33,431 nt of DNA, taken from Anderseniella sp051010195. Its GTDB lineage: Bacteria > Pseudomonadota > Alphaproteobacteria > Rhizobiales > Aestuariivirgaceae. Each line of letters begins with the position of its first letter. Within the stretch, counting starts at the first letter, position 1. A program made the translations under genes and the position numbers. The stretch is taken from positions 1-33,431 of the forward strand of contig JBPCVV010000014.1 of NCBI GenBank assembly GCA_051010195.1. The letters run 5' to 3'. Below are positions 18,048 to 26,003 of the stretch, piece by piece. The notes under the pieces were generated by a model, which made no database searches, had not been told where the DNA came from, and saw nothing but the letters and a program-made list of their open reading frames with translations.

Positions 18048-19328
18048 CTAAGCCGCTTCCATGCCGTAGGCTTCATGCAGAATCCGAACGGCCAGTTCAG
18101 TATAGTCCTCATCGATTAGCACGGAAATCTTGATTTCCGATGTGGTAATCGCCTGGATATTGATGCCCTTGTCGGCAAGTGTCCTGAACATGATCGAGGC
18201 AACGCCTGCATGGCTTCGCATGCCGATACCAATGACAGACACCTTGGCCACGCCCTTTGACGCTTCAAGCTCGAGAAATCCGATGTCCTGCTTGGCACTT
18301 TCAATCACTTCCATCGCCCGTTCGACATCCTTGTTGGCAACGGTGAAAGTGATGTTTGCCGTATCGCCGTCAGCCGACACGTTCTGGACAATCATGTCGA
18401 CGCTGACCCCTGCTTCGGCAAGGGGTCCGAATACCGCTGCTGAAACCCCGGGCTTGTCCTGGACCCGGCGTATCGACACCTTGGCCTCGTCTCGCGAGTA
18501 GGCAATTCCGCTGACAACCTGCTGTTCCACCATGTCCTCCTCATCGCAAACTAGTGTGCCGGGACCCGTACCGTCTTCGCAGTTCTGGTGTTCCGACTCA
18601 GGGCTTTCAAAACTGGATCGTACCTGCAATGGCACCTTGTATACCATGGCGAGCTCAACCGACCGGGTCTGCAATACCTTGGCGCCCTGCGAGGCCAGCT
18701 CAAGCATCTCTTCATAGGAGATGCGACCGACCTTGCGCGCCTTCGGCTCGATACGCGGGTCCGTGGTGTAGACCCCGTCCACATCCGTGTAGATATCACA
18801 TTTTGCCTTGAGCGCAGCCGCCAGGGCCACCGCGCTGGTGTCGGAACCGCCCCGGCCCAGCGTGGTGATCCGGCCATCGGACGACACCCCCTGGAACCCG
18901 GCCATCACGGCAACCTGTCCATCTGCCAGCGCAGCAATCATGTCGCTGCAGTCAGCGTCGAGGATGCGCGCTGCGCCATGCGCGTCACAGGTCAGCATCG
19001 GCACCTGCCATCCAGCCCACGAGCGCGCCTTCAGCCCCATGGACTGCAAAACGATTGCCAGCAGCCCGGCGGTGACCTGCTCACCGGAGGCGACGACCGC
19101 ATCATATTCCTTCATGTCTGTGGAAACGGCATTGGTGCCACCGCTGGCAGCAGCTTGGTTTACCCAGCCCACCAGTTGGTCGGTTGTTCCGGACATCGCA
19201 GACACGACAACAGCAACTTCGTGCCCGGCGGCAACTTCACGCGCCACATGGTGCGCAACATTGCGAATGCGCTCAATATCGGCAACTGAGGTTCCGCCAA
19301 ATTTCAGTACTAGCCGGCCCAAGATCAC
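18048..19328 (-). CDS. lysC: Aspartate kinase
   Basis: Aspartate kinase phosphorylates L-aspartate, the first step toward lysine, threonine and methionine. The 426-residue product has the kinase signature KFGGTS (9-14), GRGGSDTSAVALAA, and the TDVDGVYTTDPR loop, followed by two ACT domains that usually bind feedback amino acids (GVASIMFRTLADKGINIQAI is the last). Length is typical for the monofunctional alpha/beta-type enzyme. The start is GTG at 19328, closely preceded by AAAAGGCAGG. It is divergent from ubiG across 190 bp and probably leads the lysC-ptsP transcript. Confidence 0.96.
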   Translation of the reverse strand: MILGRLVLKFGGTSVADIERIRNVAHHVAREVAAGHEVAVVVSAMSGTTDQLVGWVNQAAASGGTNAVSTDMKEYDAVVASGEQVTAGLLAIVLQSMGLKARSWAGWQVPMLTCDAHGAARILDADCSDMIAALADGQVAVMAGFQGVSSDGRITTLGRGGSDTSAVALAAALKAKCDIYTDVDGVYTTDPRIEPKARKVGRISYEEMLELASQGAKVLQTRSVELAMVYKVPLQVRSSFESPESEHQNCEDGTGPGTLVCDEEDMVEQQVVSGIAYSRDEAKVSIRRVQDKPGVSAAVFGPLAEAGVSVDMIVQNVSADGDTANITFTVANKDVERAMEVIESAKQDIGFLELEASKGVAKVSVIGIGMRSHAGVASIMFRTLADKGINIQAITTSEIKISVLIDEDYTELAVRILHEAYGMEAA

Positions 19329-19518
19329 CCTGCCTTTTCATAACAAATCCCGCTCAGACCCGGTTACGTATAACCCGGTACAGCAGAGATTCGACCATCG
19401 GATAGTAAGTAGTCGCCACCTGACGTGTGAAACACATACTCGCAAACGCTGCCATTGTGCAATATTGAGGTTTTGTGCAAGTAACATGGCCACAAATTGA
19501 TCGATAATTGGAATTTCA

Positions 19519-20286
19519 ATGACCGCACATGAAACCGCAGAAATGAGACGTGCAGCCTCGGTGGACAACGCCGAGGTGGAACGTTTTTCGGCCATGGCCG
19601 CCGAGTGGTGGAATCCGGATGGCAAGTTCGCGGTTTTGCACAAATTCAACCCGGTTCGTCTTGACTATATCCGGGAGCAGGTAACGGCCAGACTGCGCAT
19701 TGACCCGCATCAGCGTGCCCCGTTTGCCGGCCTGGAGTTTCTCGACATCGGCTGTGGCGGCGGCCTGCTGTCTGAACCCATGGCACGCCTTGGTGCTGCG
19801 GTCACGGCAGTAGATCCGTCAGAAAAAAACATCAAGACCGCTTCGGTGCATGCCGAAGAACAGGGCCTGGATATCGACTACCGGGCGTCGACGGCCGAGC
19901 AACTCGCCGCAGAAAGCGCCCGCTTCGATGTCATCTTGAACATGGAAGTGATCGAGCACGTGAATGACCCGGCCGCCTTTATCGCCACATGCGCGTCCAT
20001 GCTCAAGCCGGGCGGCATCATGTTCGTGGCTACCCTGAACCGCACGTTGAAAGCCTTTGGGCTGGCCATTCTCGGGGCCGAGTATGTGCTCGGCTGGCTG
20101 CCGAAAGGCACTCATCAGTGGGAAAAATTCATCACACCGGCCGAACTGCACGGCTGGCTGGCAGCCAGTGACTGCGCGGCGCTGGAAACAGTCGGCGTGA
20201 CCTATTCGCCGATCTCGGACACCTGGCGCAAAGCCGCCGACACGGATGTGAATTACATGATCGTGGCGCAAAAACCGGCCGGTTGA
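19519..20286 (+). CDS. ubiG: Ubiquinone biosynthesis O-methyltransferase UbiG
   Basis: UbiG performs both O-methylations in ubiquinone synthesis. The 255-residue product opens with the family stretch DNAEVERFSAMAAEWWNPDG and KFAVLHKFNPVRLDYI. SAM motif I follows as FLDIGCGGGLLSEPMARLG (74-92), then MEVIEHVNDP and LKPGGIMFVATLNRTLKA. ATG 19519 has a weak GGAA upstream. It is divergent from lysC, an arrangement conserved in Rhizobiales. Its 3' end is followed after 38 bp by the MITE-like element. Confidence 0.96.
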   Translation: MTAHETAEMRRAASVDNAEVERFSAMAAEWWNPDGKFAVLHKFNPVRLDYIREQVTARLRIDPHQRAPFAGLEFLDIGCGGGLLSEPMARLGAAVTAVDPSEKNIKTASVHAEEQGLDIDYRASTAEQLAAESARFDVILNMEVIEHVNDPAAFIATCASMLKPGGIMFVATLNRTLKAFGLAILGAEYVLGWLPKGTHQWEKFITPAELHGWLAASDCAALETVGVTYSPISDTWRKAADTDVNYMIVAQKPAG

Positions 20287-20324
20287 AAAGAAATATCCCG
20301 TTACCGGCCCACAGCAGATGCACT

Positions 20325-20595
20325 CTAGGGTCAGGACTCATTAATCCTATGCAATTCTGTTTGAAGGAAAACATTCGAATGACGATGAAAAAGCGCAAGG
20401 TAAGGCTTTGTGCCTTGTCGAGCATTTTTCGCCTTCAGGCGGGTGTTTTCCTTCAAACCCGAAGGGCGGGGTCTATTTTGCCCCTGCCACCGTTGAAAGG
20501 ACTTGAAAACCGGACGGTTTCCTGCGCCCTTTCGCCTTGTCAGAAGCAAAATATCCTCCCGCAGAATGGATAAGATTAATGGGTCCTGACCCTAG
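20325..20595. mobile_element. MITE-like element, 271 bp, with 22-bp terminal inverted repeats
   Basis: The ends at 20325-20346 and 20574-20595 are inverted repeats that agree at 21 of 22 positions, beginning CTAGGGTCAGGAC and ending CATTAATC; the one difference is T/C in the middle. Inside are a perfect 15-bp inverted repeat (GTTTGAAGGAAAACA at 20359-20373, complement at 20444-20458) and a palindrome AAACCG-ga-CGGTTT near 20506-20519. There is no transposase frame, so it would be non-autonomous. It sits between convergent ubiG and the DUF1178 gene, and its right end supplies the DUF1178 stop codon. A 4-bp CTAG at both ends may belong to the repeats or be a target duplication. Confidence 0.75.
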
Positions 20596-21032
20596 TTGCT
20601 ATCTTCCGGCAGTTTCGGAAGCGGCAGGACTTCCACTCCCTCATCATGCAACTCGCGGGCCTCGTCAATCGTGGCTTCACCGTAGATGCCGCGCTGTTCT
20701 TCTTCACCGTAGTGCATGCGCCGGGCCGACTCGGCAAACTTGTCGCCGACATAGTCTGCATTTTCTTCAACATGGGTGCGAAGTTTGCGCACCATCTCGG
20801 CCATCGCCTGCGCCTTGGGGTCCTGCGGCGCATGCAAGGCCGGGACCGGCTCGTCTTTGCGGTTGCCCCTGGCCGGCACGCCCGGTGTCATCAGCGCCTT
20901 GGTCACCTTGTGCGAACCACATACCGGGCACTGCACAAGCTTGCGCGCAACCTGGTCGTCAAATCCGTCGCTGTTCGCAAACCAGCCGTCAAACAGGTGT
21001 TCGGCCTCGCATAAAATGTCGTAGCGGATCAT
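20592..21032 (-). CDS. DUF1178 protein, zinc-ribbon-like N-terminus
   Basis: The 146-residue product begins MIRYDILCEAEHLFDGWFAN and has a CPVCGS pair (Cys35, Cys38) with Cys8 nearby, as is usual in DUF1178. A middle stretch rich in charged residues, then a conserved VGDKFAESARRMHYGEEEQRGIYGEA, follow. Function is not established in this family. Its ATG overlaps the stop of the nitrilase-family gene (ATGA), so the two are coupled. The stop codon TAG is contributed by the terminal repeat of the MITE-like element, so the natural C-terminus may have been altered by that insertion. Confidence 0.9.
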   Translation of the reverse strand: MIRYDILCEAEHLFDGWFANSDGFDDQVARKLVQCPVCGSHKVTKALMTPGVPARGNRKDEPVPALHAPQDPKAQAMAEMVRKLRTHVEENADYVGDKFAESARRMHYGEEEQRGIYGEATIDEARELHDEGVEVLPLPKLPEDSN

Positions 21033-21901
21033 TCTGCTGCCGCCTGCGAAACATCATCGGCAAGGCTGAGCACCCTGTCGTGCGCAAGTGCCGGTACGCG
21101 GCCCCGCGCACGTTCGACCTGCGCAGGATCAATCTTGGCCATGACAATGCCGGCGGTAACCGTGCCGCCATCCGCCAGCACCTCGCCCCAAGGCGAGACA
21201 ATGAGACTGTGACCAAAGGTCTTGCGGCCCTCTTCATGGCTTCCCGACTGGGCCGGCGCGAAAACGAAGCATCCGGTTTCAATTGCCCGGGCGCGCAGCA
21301 ACACGTGCCAGTGGGCGGTTCCGGTCGGCACGGTGAACGCGGCGGGAACCGAAATGAAACTGCAGCCGTGCTGGGCCAGCATCCGGTATTGATAGGCAAA
21401 CCGCACGTCATAGCAAATCGTCAGGCCCAGCCTGCCCCACGGCAGGTCCGCAAAGACCGCCTTGTCGCCAGCCTCGAATGTGGAAGACTCGCGGTATGTT
21501 TCGCCGTTTGGCAGATCGACATCAAACATGTGTGCCTTGTCGTAACGCGCCACTACGGTCCCGTCCGGGGCAAACAGCATCGACCTGTTGGCCAGCTTGC
21601 CGCCACTTGCCATTACACCCAGCGAGCCCGCCAGGACATGCTTGCCGGTTTCAGCGGCCAGTTCAGCGAATCCTGCAACTCCAATGCAGTCTTCTTCCGG
21701 TTCAACCTTTTCCGCGACCGCTGCACGGGGACTGTCGATGATGTTGGTCATCTCCGGTGTCATGATCAGGTCTGCACCGTCAGCGGCAGCCTGGCGCACC
21801 ATCTCTTTCACGGCATCCATATTGGACGTGGGATCACGGCCCGAACACATTTGAATGCACGCTGCGGTAAACGATGTTTCCATAGGCTCGGTCATTGTCA
21901 T
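21029..21901 (-). CDS. Nitrilase-family amidohydrolase (Nit1/deaminated-glutathione amidase type)
   Basis: The 290-residue product has the full nitrilase-superfamily triad: Glu50 (MTPEMTN), Lys122 (RYDKAHMFDVDLPNG) and Cys163 (TICYDVRF). The KAHMFDVDLPNG and YRESSTFEAGD stretches are typical of Nit1/NIT2-like enzymes, which clear deaminated glutathione or alpha-ketoglutaramate. ATG 21901 is used; Met4 or Met7 could also start the protein. The gene lies between grxC and the DUF1178 gene on one strand, the usual alphaproteobacterial order, and its glutaredoxin neighbour fits a thiol-related role. Substrate remains inferred. Confidence 0.9.
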   Translation of the reverse strand: MTMTEPMETSFTAACIQMCSGRDPTSNMDAVKEMVRQAAADGADLIMTPEMTNIIDSPRAAVAEKVEPEEDCIGVAGFAELAAETGKHVLAGSLGVMASGGKLANRSMLFAPDGTVVARYDKAHMFDVDLPNGETYRESSTFEAGDKAVFADLPWGRLGLTICYDVRFAYQYRMLAQHGCSFISVPAAFTVPTGTAHWHVLLRARAIETGCFVFAPAQSGSHEEGRKTFGHSLIVSPWGEVLADGGTVTAGIVMAKIDPAQVERARGRVPALAHDRVLSLADDVSQAAAE

Positions 21902-21984
21902 CGATATCCCAGAAATTGTGGGTTTTTCGATTATAGCAATTTTGCCAGCTGTTTCGAAGTCACGTTGCCGCAGACTGGTAAACG

Positions 21985-22242
21985 TCAGCCCTGCAGCATC
22001 GGATCCAGTTTCCCGGCCTGTTCGAGGGCATGCAGTTCATCGCAGCCACCTACGTGATCATCACCAATGAAAATTTGCGGCACGGACCGTCTGCCGCCTG
22101 CGCGTTTCATCATGTCGGAGCGCTTGCCCGGCGCAAATGTCACATCGATCTCGTCATAGTTCACACCCTTGTGCGACAAAAGCTTCTTCGCCGCACTGCA
22201 GTAAGGACACATCAGAGTCGAGTAGATCGTCACCGGCTTCAT
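21985..22242 (-). CDS. grxC: Glutaredoxin 3
   Basis: The 85-residue product is a monodomain dithiol glutaredoxin with the active site CPYC (Cys12, Cys15), the cis-proline region SVPQIFIGDDHVGGCDEL, and no extra domains. It would reduce protein disulfides using glutathione. I chose ATG 22242, which gives the standard opening MKPVTIYST and standard length; an upstream in-frame TTG at 22272 would add 10 residues. It sits 60 bp downstream of comF and 83 bp upstream of the nitrilase-family gene, all likely one operon. Confidence 0.94.
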   Translation of the reverse strand: MKPVTIYSTLMCPYCSAAKKLLSHKGVNYDEIDVTFAPGKRSDMMKRAGGRRSVPQIFIGDDHVGGCDELHALEQAGKLDPMLQG

Positions 22243-22302
22243 GTCAGTCAATTCCAGTCGTGTTGCGCTCAATCCGGCCGCGGCCGGTACCCAGATATGA
22301 TA

Positions 22303-23061
22303 TCAACCTGCATGACTGACAAGCGCGAAAATGAGCACATCCACGTGAATAGCACCAGCCTGCTTGAGCATTCTTGCGCATTCATTTGCTGTTGCGCCTG
22401 AAGTCAACACGTCGTCCACCAGCAATATTCGCCGGCCCATCACATTCTGAACCCGAGTATCGGGAACCGAAAATGCACCCTTCACATTGCGACCGCGCTG
22501 GCCTTCGCCAAGGCCTACCTGTGACCGGGTATTGCGCACTCTTAAGACCAGGTCCGTGTGCACGGGAATGCCGGCAATGGTGCCGATACCGCCGGCAAGC
22601 AGCGCTGCCTGGTTGTATCGCCGCGACCACAGGCGCCAGCGATGCAGCGGCACCGGTGCAATCACGTCCGCAGTTGAAACAATGTCCCGCCCGGCATGAA
22701 GCATCATTCTGGCCATCGCATCCACCACTTCATGCCGGTCGCGGTATTTCAGGTTGTGGACCAAGTGTTGCGAGCAGTCATTGAACTTCACGGCACCACG
22801 CGCCTTGTCCCACACCGGCGGGTTGGAAATGGCCCGGGCAGACACCGCACCATCACCCTCATCATATACAAACGGTGTTCCATAGGCATCACAGACCGGT
22901 TGCGAAATGATCTCCAGTTCGGCCCAGCAGGCCTCACAAAGCCCACCGGCACCCGATACGGGACGTTCACAAACTGAACAGGTCACCGGCAGGACGATAT
23001 TCAGCACGTCCCCGGCAAACCGCCTGCCGGCCTGTGCAATATGGGTCATCGTGCTTTGCAT
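22303..23061 (-). CDS. ComF-family protein (phosphoribosyltransferase fold)
   Basis: The 252-residue product has a four-cysteine zinc motif near the N-terminus (Cys28, Cys31, Cys42, Cys45) and a C-terminal phosphoribosyltransferase domain with the PRPP loop VDDVLTSGAT (215-224) and RNTRSQVGL before it. This is the ComF layout. In competent bacteria ComF helps DNA uptake; in others the role is unclear. ATG 23061 is preceded by AAGGTGAG at about 12 nt. It leads the comF-grxC-nit-DUF1178 series and is divergent from the methyltransferase gene, with 79 bp between. Confidence 0.92.
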   Translation of the reverse strand: MQSTMTHIAQAGRRFAGDVLNIVLPVTCSVCERPVSGAGGLCEACWAELEIISQPVCDAYGTPFVYDEGDGAVSARAISNPPVWDKARGAVKFNDCSQHLVHNLKYRDRHEVVDAMARMMLHAGRDIVSTADVIAPVPLHRWRLWSRRYNQAALLAGGIGTIAGIPVHTDLVLRVRNTRSQVGLGEGQRGRNVKGAFSVPDTRVQNVMGRRILLVDDVLTSGATANECARMLKQAGAIHVDVLIFALVSHAG

Positions 23062-23140
23062 GGTCCTGGCAACTCACCTTGTAGTTCCATGTCAATCTGC
23101 GGGCTTGCGCAAACTGCACCGCTCGACTTATCTGGCGCTC

Positions 23141-24025
23141 ATGACAATGCCGGCTTCCGACATACCCGACCTGTTTGATCAAATCGCCCTGGTTCGCAAT
23201 CTGGCCCGGGCGGCCGAAAAAGGCAATCTGCCCGGATTCCTTGACGATGTCGCCGCCACAGAACTGATCGACCGGTTTGAAACTATTTCGCGCACTTTCT
23301 CGAATATTGCGATCATCTGCCATGATGCATCGCGGATAGCTGATGCCGTTAAGCCCCGGCTGGGTGACGACGCCACCATTAAGGCTATCTCCCCATTTTC
23401 AGAAAATCGGATGTTTCTGGACGATCCCGACCTGGCGGTGGAGGCCTATGACTGCATCTTCGCCGGCCCCGGTCTTGAGTGGGCAAACGACCTGCCCGGC
23501 AGCCTGACCCGCTTGCGCCAGGCGCTGAAACCGGACGGTGTCCTGCTGGCCGCCATGCTGGGCGGTGAAAGCCTCAATGAACTGCGCACCAGCTGGCTGC
23601 AGGCGGAAACAGCGGTAACCGGCGGGGCCTCTCCGCGCGTAGCCCCGTTCTGCGACGTCCGCGATGCGGGTGGCCTGTTGCAACGAACCGGTTTCGCGCT
23701 GCCCGTTGTCGATACCGACCGGCTCAAGGTGCGCTATGACAATGCACTGGCGATGATCAAGGATCTGAAGGCACTCGGATTGTCAAATGCTCTGGCCGAA
23801 CGTCGCCGCTCCATGGTGACACCTGGCCTCATGGCAAGGGTTTGCGCCCATTATGACAATGCCTTTGCAGACCCCGACAACCGCGTGCACGCCACTTTCC
23901 AGATGATCTATCTCACCGGCTGGTCCCCGCATGAAAGCCAGCCCAAGCCACTCAGGCCAGGTTCAGCTAAAGCCCGCCTCGCAGACGCGTTGAAAGTGGA
24001 CGAGAGGAAACTGCCGCGGGACTAG
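23141..24025 (+). CDS. NDUFAF5/BioC-like methyltransferase-fold protein with degenerate SAM motif I
   Basis: The 294-residue product opens IPDLFDQIALVRNLARAA, and later has LKPDGVLLAAMLGGESLNELR, ASPRVAPFCDVRDAGGLLQRTGFALPVVDTD and TFQMIYLTGW. These are hallmarks of the alphaproteobacterial relatives of the complex I assembly factor NDUFAF5. Where motif I (LDLGxGxG) is expected it reads NIAIICHDASRIADAV, with no glycine motif. Mitochondrial NDUFAF5 hydroxylates an arginine of a complex I subunit rather than methylating, so loss of the classical motif may be informative. ATG 23141 or 23147 could start the protein; the frame is open upstream but shadows comF. It is divergent from comF. Confidence 0.85.
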   Translation: MTMPASDIPDLFDQIALVRNLARAAEKGNLPGFLDDVAATELIDRFETISRTFSNIAIICHDASRIADAVKPRLGDDATIKAISPFSENRMFLDDPDLAVEAYDCIFAGPGLEWANDLPGSLTRLRQALKPDGVLLAAMLGGESLNELRTSWLQAETAVTGGASPRVAPFCDVRDAGGLLQRTGFALPVVDTDRLKVRYDNALAMIKDLKALGLSNALAERRRSMVTPGLMARVCAHYDNAFADPDNRVHATFQMIYLTGWSPHESQPKPLRPGSAKARLADALKVDERKLPRD

Positions 24026-24455
24026 AGCGGGATGAACCCTTGAAATCGTTGGAGACTGTTCTGTGGGTCGGTCCGGGTCCAGTTTGCAAACGGCAAAGGA
24101 GCTATCGAAAGGACAGGCGTTTCGTACTTAGAAAAGCGTCGAGACTGATCCGCAGTCCGTCTTGTCGTTGCGGCCGGAAGGTTCCGGGCACATGAGCCTC
24201 AAGGCTGTCATAGGTGCAGGCTTTGCGATCGGCGTCCTGTACGAAAGCGATGTCGAGCCAGGCATGAAAGTCCTGTCAATAAGGGACGGCTTTCCATCAC
24301 TGCCAATGTTCAAACGATCGATAATAGTAGGCGCCGATGCCCCGCAAGATCTTGCTGGCGCCATGGTTACGCCAATCAAACGGGCAGTTTGAGCTGTCTC
24401 AACCGGTGTGGCTGGGCCGCGCATCGGGGTCTGCGGTCAGTCGCCTCTATCCCAG
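24026..24455. other. Gene-poor junction before the accessory block
   Basis: This 430-bp stretch separates the conserved methyltransferase gene from the hydroxylase gene. The only recognisable content is a decayed LysR C-terminus (24162-24392). The first 130 bp show no frame or structure that I can identify. It is probably the left border of inserted DNA. Confidence 0.5.
24162..24392 (+). pseudogene. Truncated LysR-type regulator, C-terminal remnant
   Basis: The 76-codon frame reads GSGHMSLKAVIGAGFAIGVL, YESDVEPGMKVL, DGFPSLPMFKRSIIVG and ends at a stop. This is the order seen at the end of LysR substrate-binding domains: the glycine-rich turn with 'AVxAGxGIxVLxES', then 'xPGMxVL', then 'GFPxLPxFxxxLxV'. 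The DNA-binding half and most of the effector domain are missing, and the only possible starts are TTG or internal ATG codons without a ribosome binding site. It is best read as a leftover of a deletion or insertion event. The resemblance is by eye only. Confidence 0.5.
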
Positions 24456-25328
24456 TTAAGGTTTTGGCTTCCAGCCAGGCGGGCCAAAGATCACACCGAG
24501 CTTGTTGCGCACACCTTTCATTTCCCAGACGTTTTTCGCAAGCCGATAGAATCCATGCAGGAAAGCAACCATTGGGTTGATGCTGTCGATAGGTTTCACG
24601 AGGCCGTAGACGACTTCCTCCTGCTCTTCCTCGAAAGTCCCAAATATCCGATCCCAGATGATGAATATGCCGGCATAGTTCTTGTCGAGATATTTTGGGT
24701 TGGACCCATGATGTACGCGATGGTGCGACGGCGTGTTCATGAGCCATTCAACCGGACGCGGGAGTTTTCTAATGCTCTCCGTATGCAGGATGGTCTGGTA
24801 CACCTGAACGATTACTTCAGCGAACAGCACGACGATCGGATTGAAGCCAAGAACCACCAGCGGAACGTGGAAGAAGATCGGCCAAAACGAATCCATGGGA
24901 CCGAATCGATAAGCCACCGAGATGTTGAAGAACGGTGACGAATGGTGAACCGTATGAGTGGCCCAGGCCAGATTCACCCGGTGCATGAACCGGTGCTCCC
25001 AATAATAGGCGAGATCGGCCAGTATCACGCAAATGGTCACCGTGACCCAGTTTATCTCAATATCGAAAATGGCAAACTGGAACGCGTAGTAGAACGTCGA
25101 GACGTAAAACGCGCCGAGAAACAGAATTGTCAGGCCGATGAACAAGGCGAGCGTAACGTAGTTGGTGATCGTGTCGCCGACCATTGTCCAGGAGAGCTTC
25201 TTGTAGATTGCATATCTAGCGAACTCGAACACCAGAAAGGCGAGAGCGAAGACGAAAAACCAGTCGTTCACAAATTTTTCAAGCCATTCGATATGGCCGG
25301 TGCTGATTGGGGAAAAGAGCCAGTTCAT
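24456..25328 (-). CDS. Sterol desaturase / fatty acid hydroxylase family membrane di-iron protein
   Basis: The 290-residue product has about four to five membrane segments (near 22-40, 55-85, 93-108, 150-180) and the complete histidine clusters of the family: H112-RFM-H116, H125-TV-H128-H129, and H202-H203-RV-H206-H207. These bind two irons and hydroxylate or desaturate a lipid or sterol-like substrate in the inner membrane. An in-frame TTG at 25358 would add 10 residues, but it lies inside the operator palindrome, so ATG 25328 is preferred. It is divergent from a TetR gene with paired operator-like repeats between. Composition is visibly AT-richer than in the flanking housekeeping genes. The substrate is unknown. 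Confidence 0.9.
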   Translation of the reverse strand: MNWLFSPISTGHIEWLEKFVNDWFFVFALAFLVFEFARYAIYKKLSWTMVGDTITNYVTLALFIGLTILFLGAFYVSTFYYAFQFAIFDIEINWVTVTICVILADLAYYWEHRFMHRVNLAWATHTVHHSSPFFNISVAYRFGPMDSFWPIFFHVPLVVLGFNPIVVLFAEVIVQVYQTILHTESIRKLPRPVEWLMNTPSHHRVHHGSNPKYLDKNYAGIFIIWDRIFGTFEEEQEEVVYGLVKPIDSINPMVAFLHGFYRLAKNVWEMKGVRNKLGVIFGPPGWKPKP

Positions 25329-25342
25329 GAGCAGTTCCAAAA

Positions 25343-25358
25343 TTGTCAATATTGACAA
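25343..25358. promoter_or_regulatory. Operator-like perfect palindrome, site 1
   Basis: TTGTCAATATTGACAA is a perfect 16-bp palindrome lying 15 bp upstream of the hydroxylase ATG. With the bases after it, it forms a 23-bp direct repeat with site 2 (25382-25404). Its size and symmetry suit a TetR-family dimer, and the divergent TetR gene is the natural binder. Confidence 0.7.
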
Positions 25359-25379
25359 TCAAATGACATCGGTTATATT
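25352..25379 (+). promoter_or_regulatory. Probable promoter of the TetR-Rieske operon
   Basis: A perfect TTGACA (25352-25357) is followed after 16 bp by TATATT (25374-25379). The -35 lies inside operator site 1, and operator site 2 covers the expected start near 25386. Binding at either site would block it, consistent with autorepression. Confidence 0.6.
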
Positions 25380-25401
25380 TTTTGTCAATAGTGATAATCA
25401 A
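25372..25401 (-). promoter_or_regulatory. Candidate promoter of the hydroxylase gene
   Basis: On the minus strand TTGATT (25396-25401), an 18-bp spacer and TATAAC (25372-25377) face left. The -35 adjoins operator site 2 and the -10 overlaps that of the divergent promoter, so the two promoters would be mutually exclusive. Matches are 4 of 6 and 5 of 6. Confidence 0.45.
25382..25397. promoter_or_regulatory. Operator-like imperfect palindrome, site 2
   Basis: TTGTCAATAGTGATAA matches site 1 at 14 of 16 bases and lies in the same orientation exactly 39 bp away. The match continues into the following ATCAA.TG. It is 18 bp upstream of the TetR ATG. Confidence 0.65.
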
Positions 25402-25415
25402 TTGAGTTTTACGTG

Positions 25416-26003
25416 ATGGCCCGACCAAACATCCAGAACGAGCGTCGAGAACAGATACTGGACGCTTTTGAAACCTGCGTTGCGCGCTACGGCGTCGAAG
25501 GGGCCACGTTGGCCAGAACTGCTGAAATGGCGGGACTGGCCCGTCCGCTTGTGCGTCACAATATCGGTAACCGGGACGCGCTACTGAGCGCGCTCGTCGA
25601 ACGGTTTATACAAAAGAGCCGCAGCAGTATGGCGGTGATGGTTTCTGCTTTGCCGGCCAAAAACAGGTCAAGAACAGCTATAGACTGGCTCTTCGACCCT
25701 GCATATTCCGACGCTCAGCTTGTTCGGATTTCAAACTCCCTAATTACCGCGTCCGCCGAAAATCCACCCCTGGCAGAAAAAATGCAGGAATGGCTCAAAG
25801 ACTTCATCACGAGGTTCGATGGAGTGCTTGCAGATGATTTTCCTGATGCAAACCCCGCCAGTGTTGCTGCGGCAAGTGCAGGCATTACCGGTATCTACTT
25901 CAATATCGAGGCGCTTTATCCACTGGGCAATACCGACGCTCTGGTTGCCGCGTCAAAACGTGCTGCGATCATGCTGTTGGAGTCTCTGGAGGCCAGCCAA
26001 TGA
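25416..26003 (+). CDS. TetR-family transcriptional regulator
   Basis: The 195-residue product has an N-terminal TetR helix-turn-helix (about 9-55): RREQILDAFETCVARYGVEG, TLARTAEMAGLARPLVRHNI and NRDALLSALVERF. The helical ligand domain that follows is not conserved with any subfamily I can name. ATG 25416 is used; a GTG directly before it (25413) could also serve. Two operator-like repeats lie upstream, suggesting autorepression and control of the divergent hydroxylase. Its stop overlaps the ATG of the Rieske oxygenase, so both are made from one message. The ligand is probably the substrate or product of the two oxygenases. Confidence 0.9.
   Translation: MARPNIQNERREQILDAFETCVARYGVEGATLARTAEMAGLARPLVRHNIGNRDALLSALVERFIQKSRSSMAVMVSALPAKNRSRTAIDWLFDPAYSDAQLVRISNSLITASAENPPLAEKMQEWLKDFITRFDGVLADDFPDANPASVAAASAGITGIYFNIEALYPLGNTDALVAASKRAAIMLLESLEASQ

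Noticed and set aside
20537..22057. 506-codon plus-strand reading frame
   Set aside because: It runs antisense to the coupled DUF1178 and nitrilase-family genes, starts inside the MITE-like element, and its translation has no family resemblance. It is a GC-rich shadow frame.
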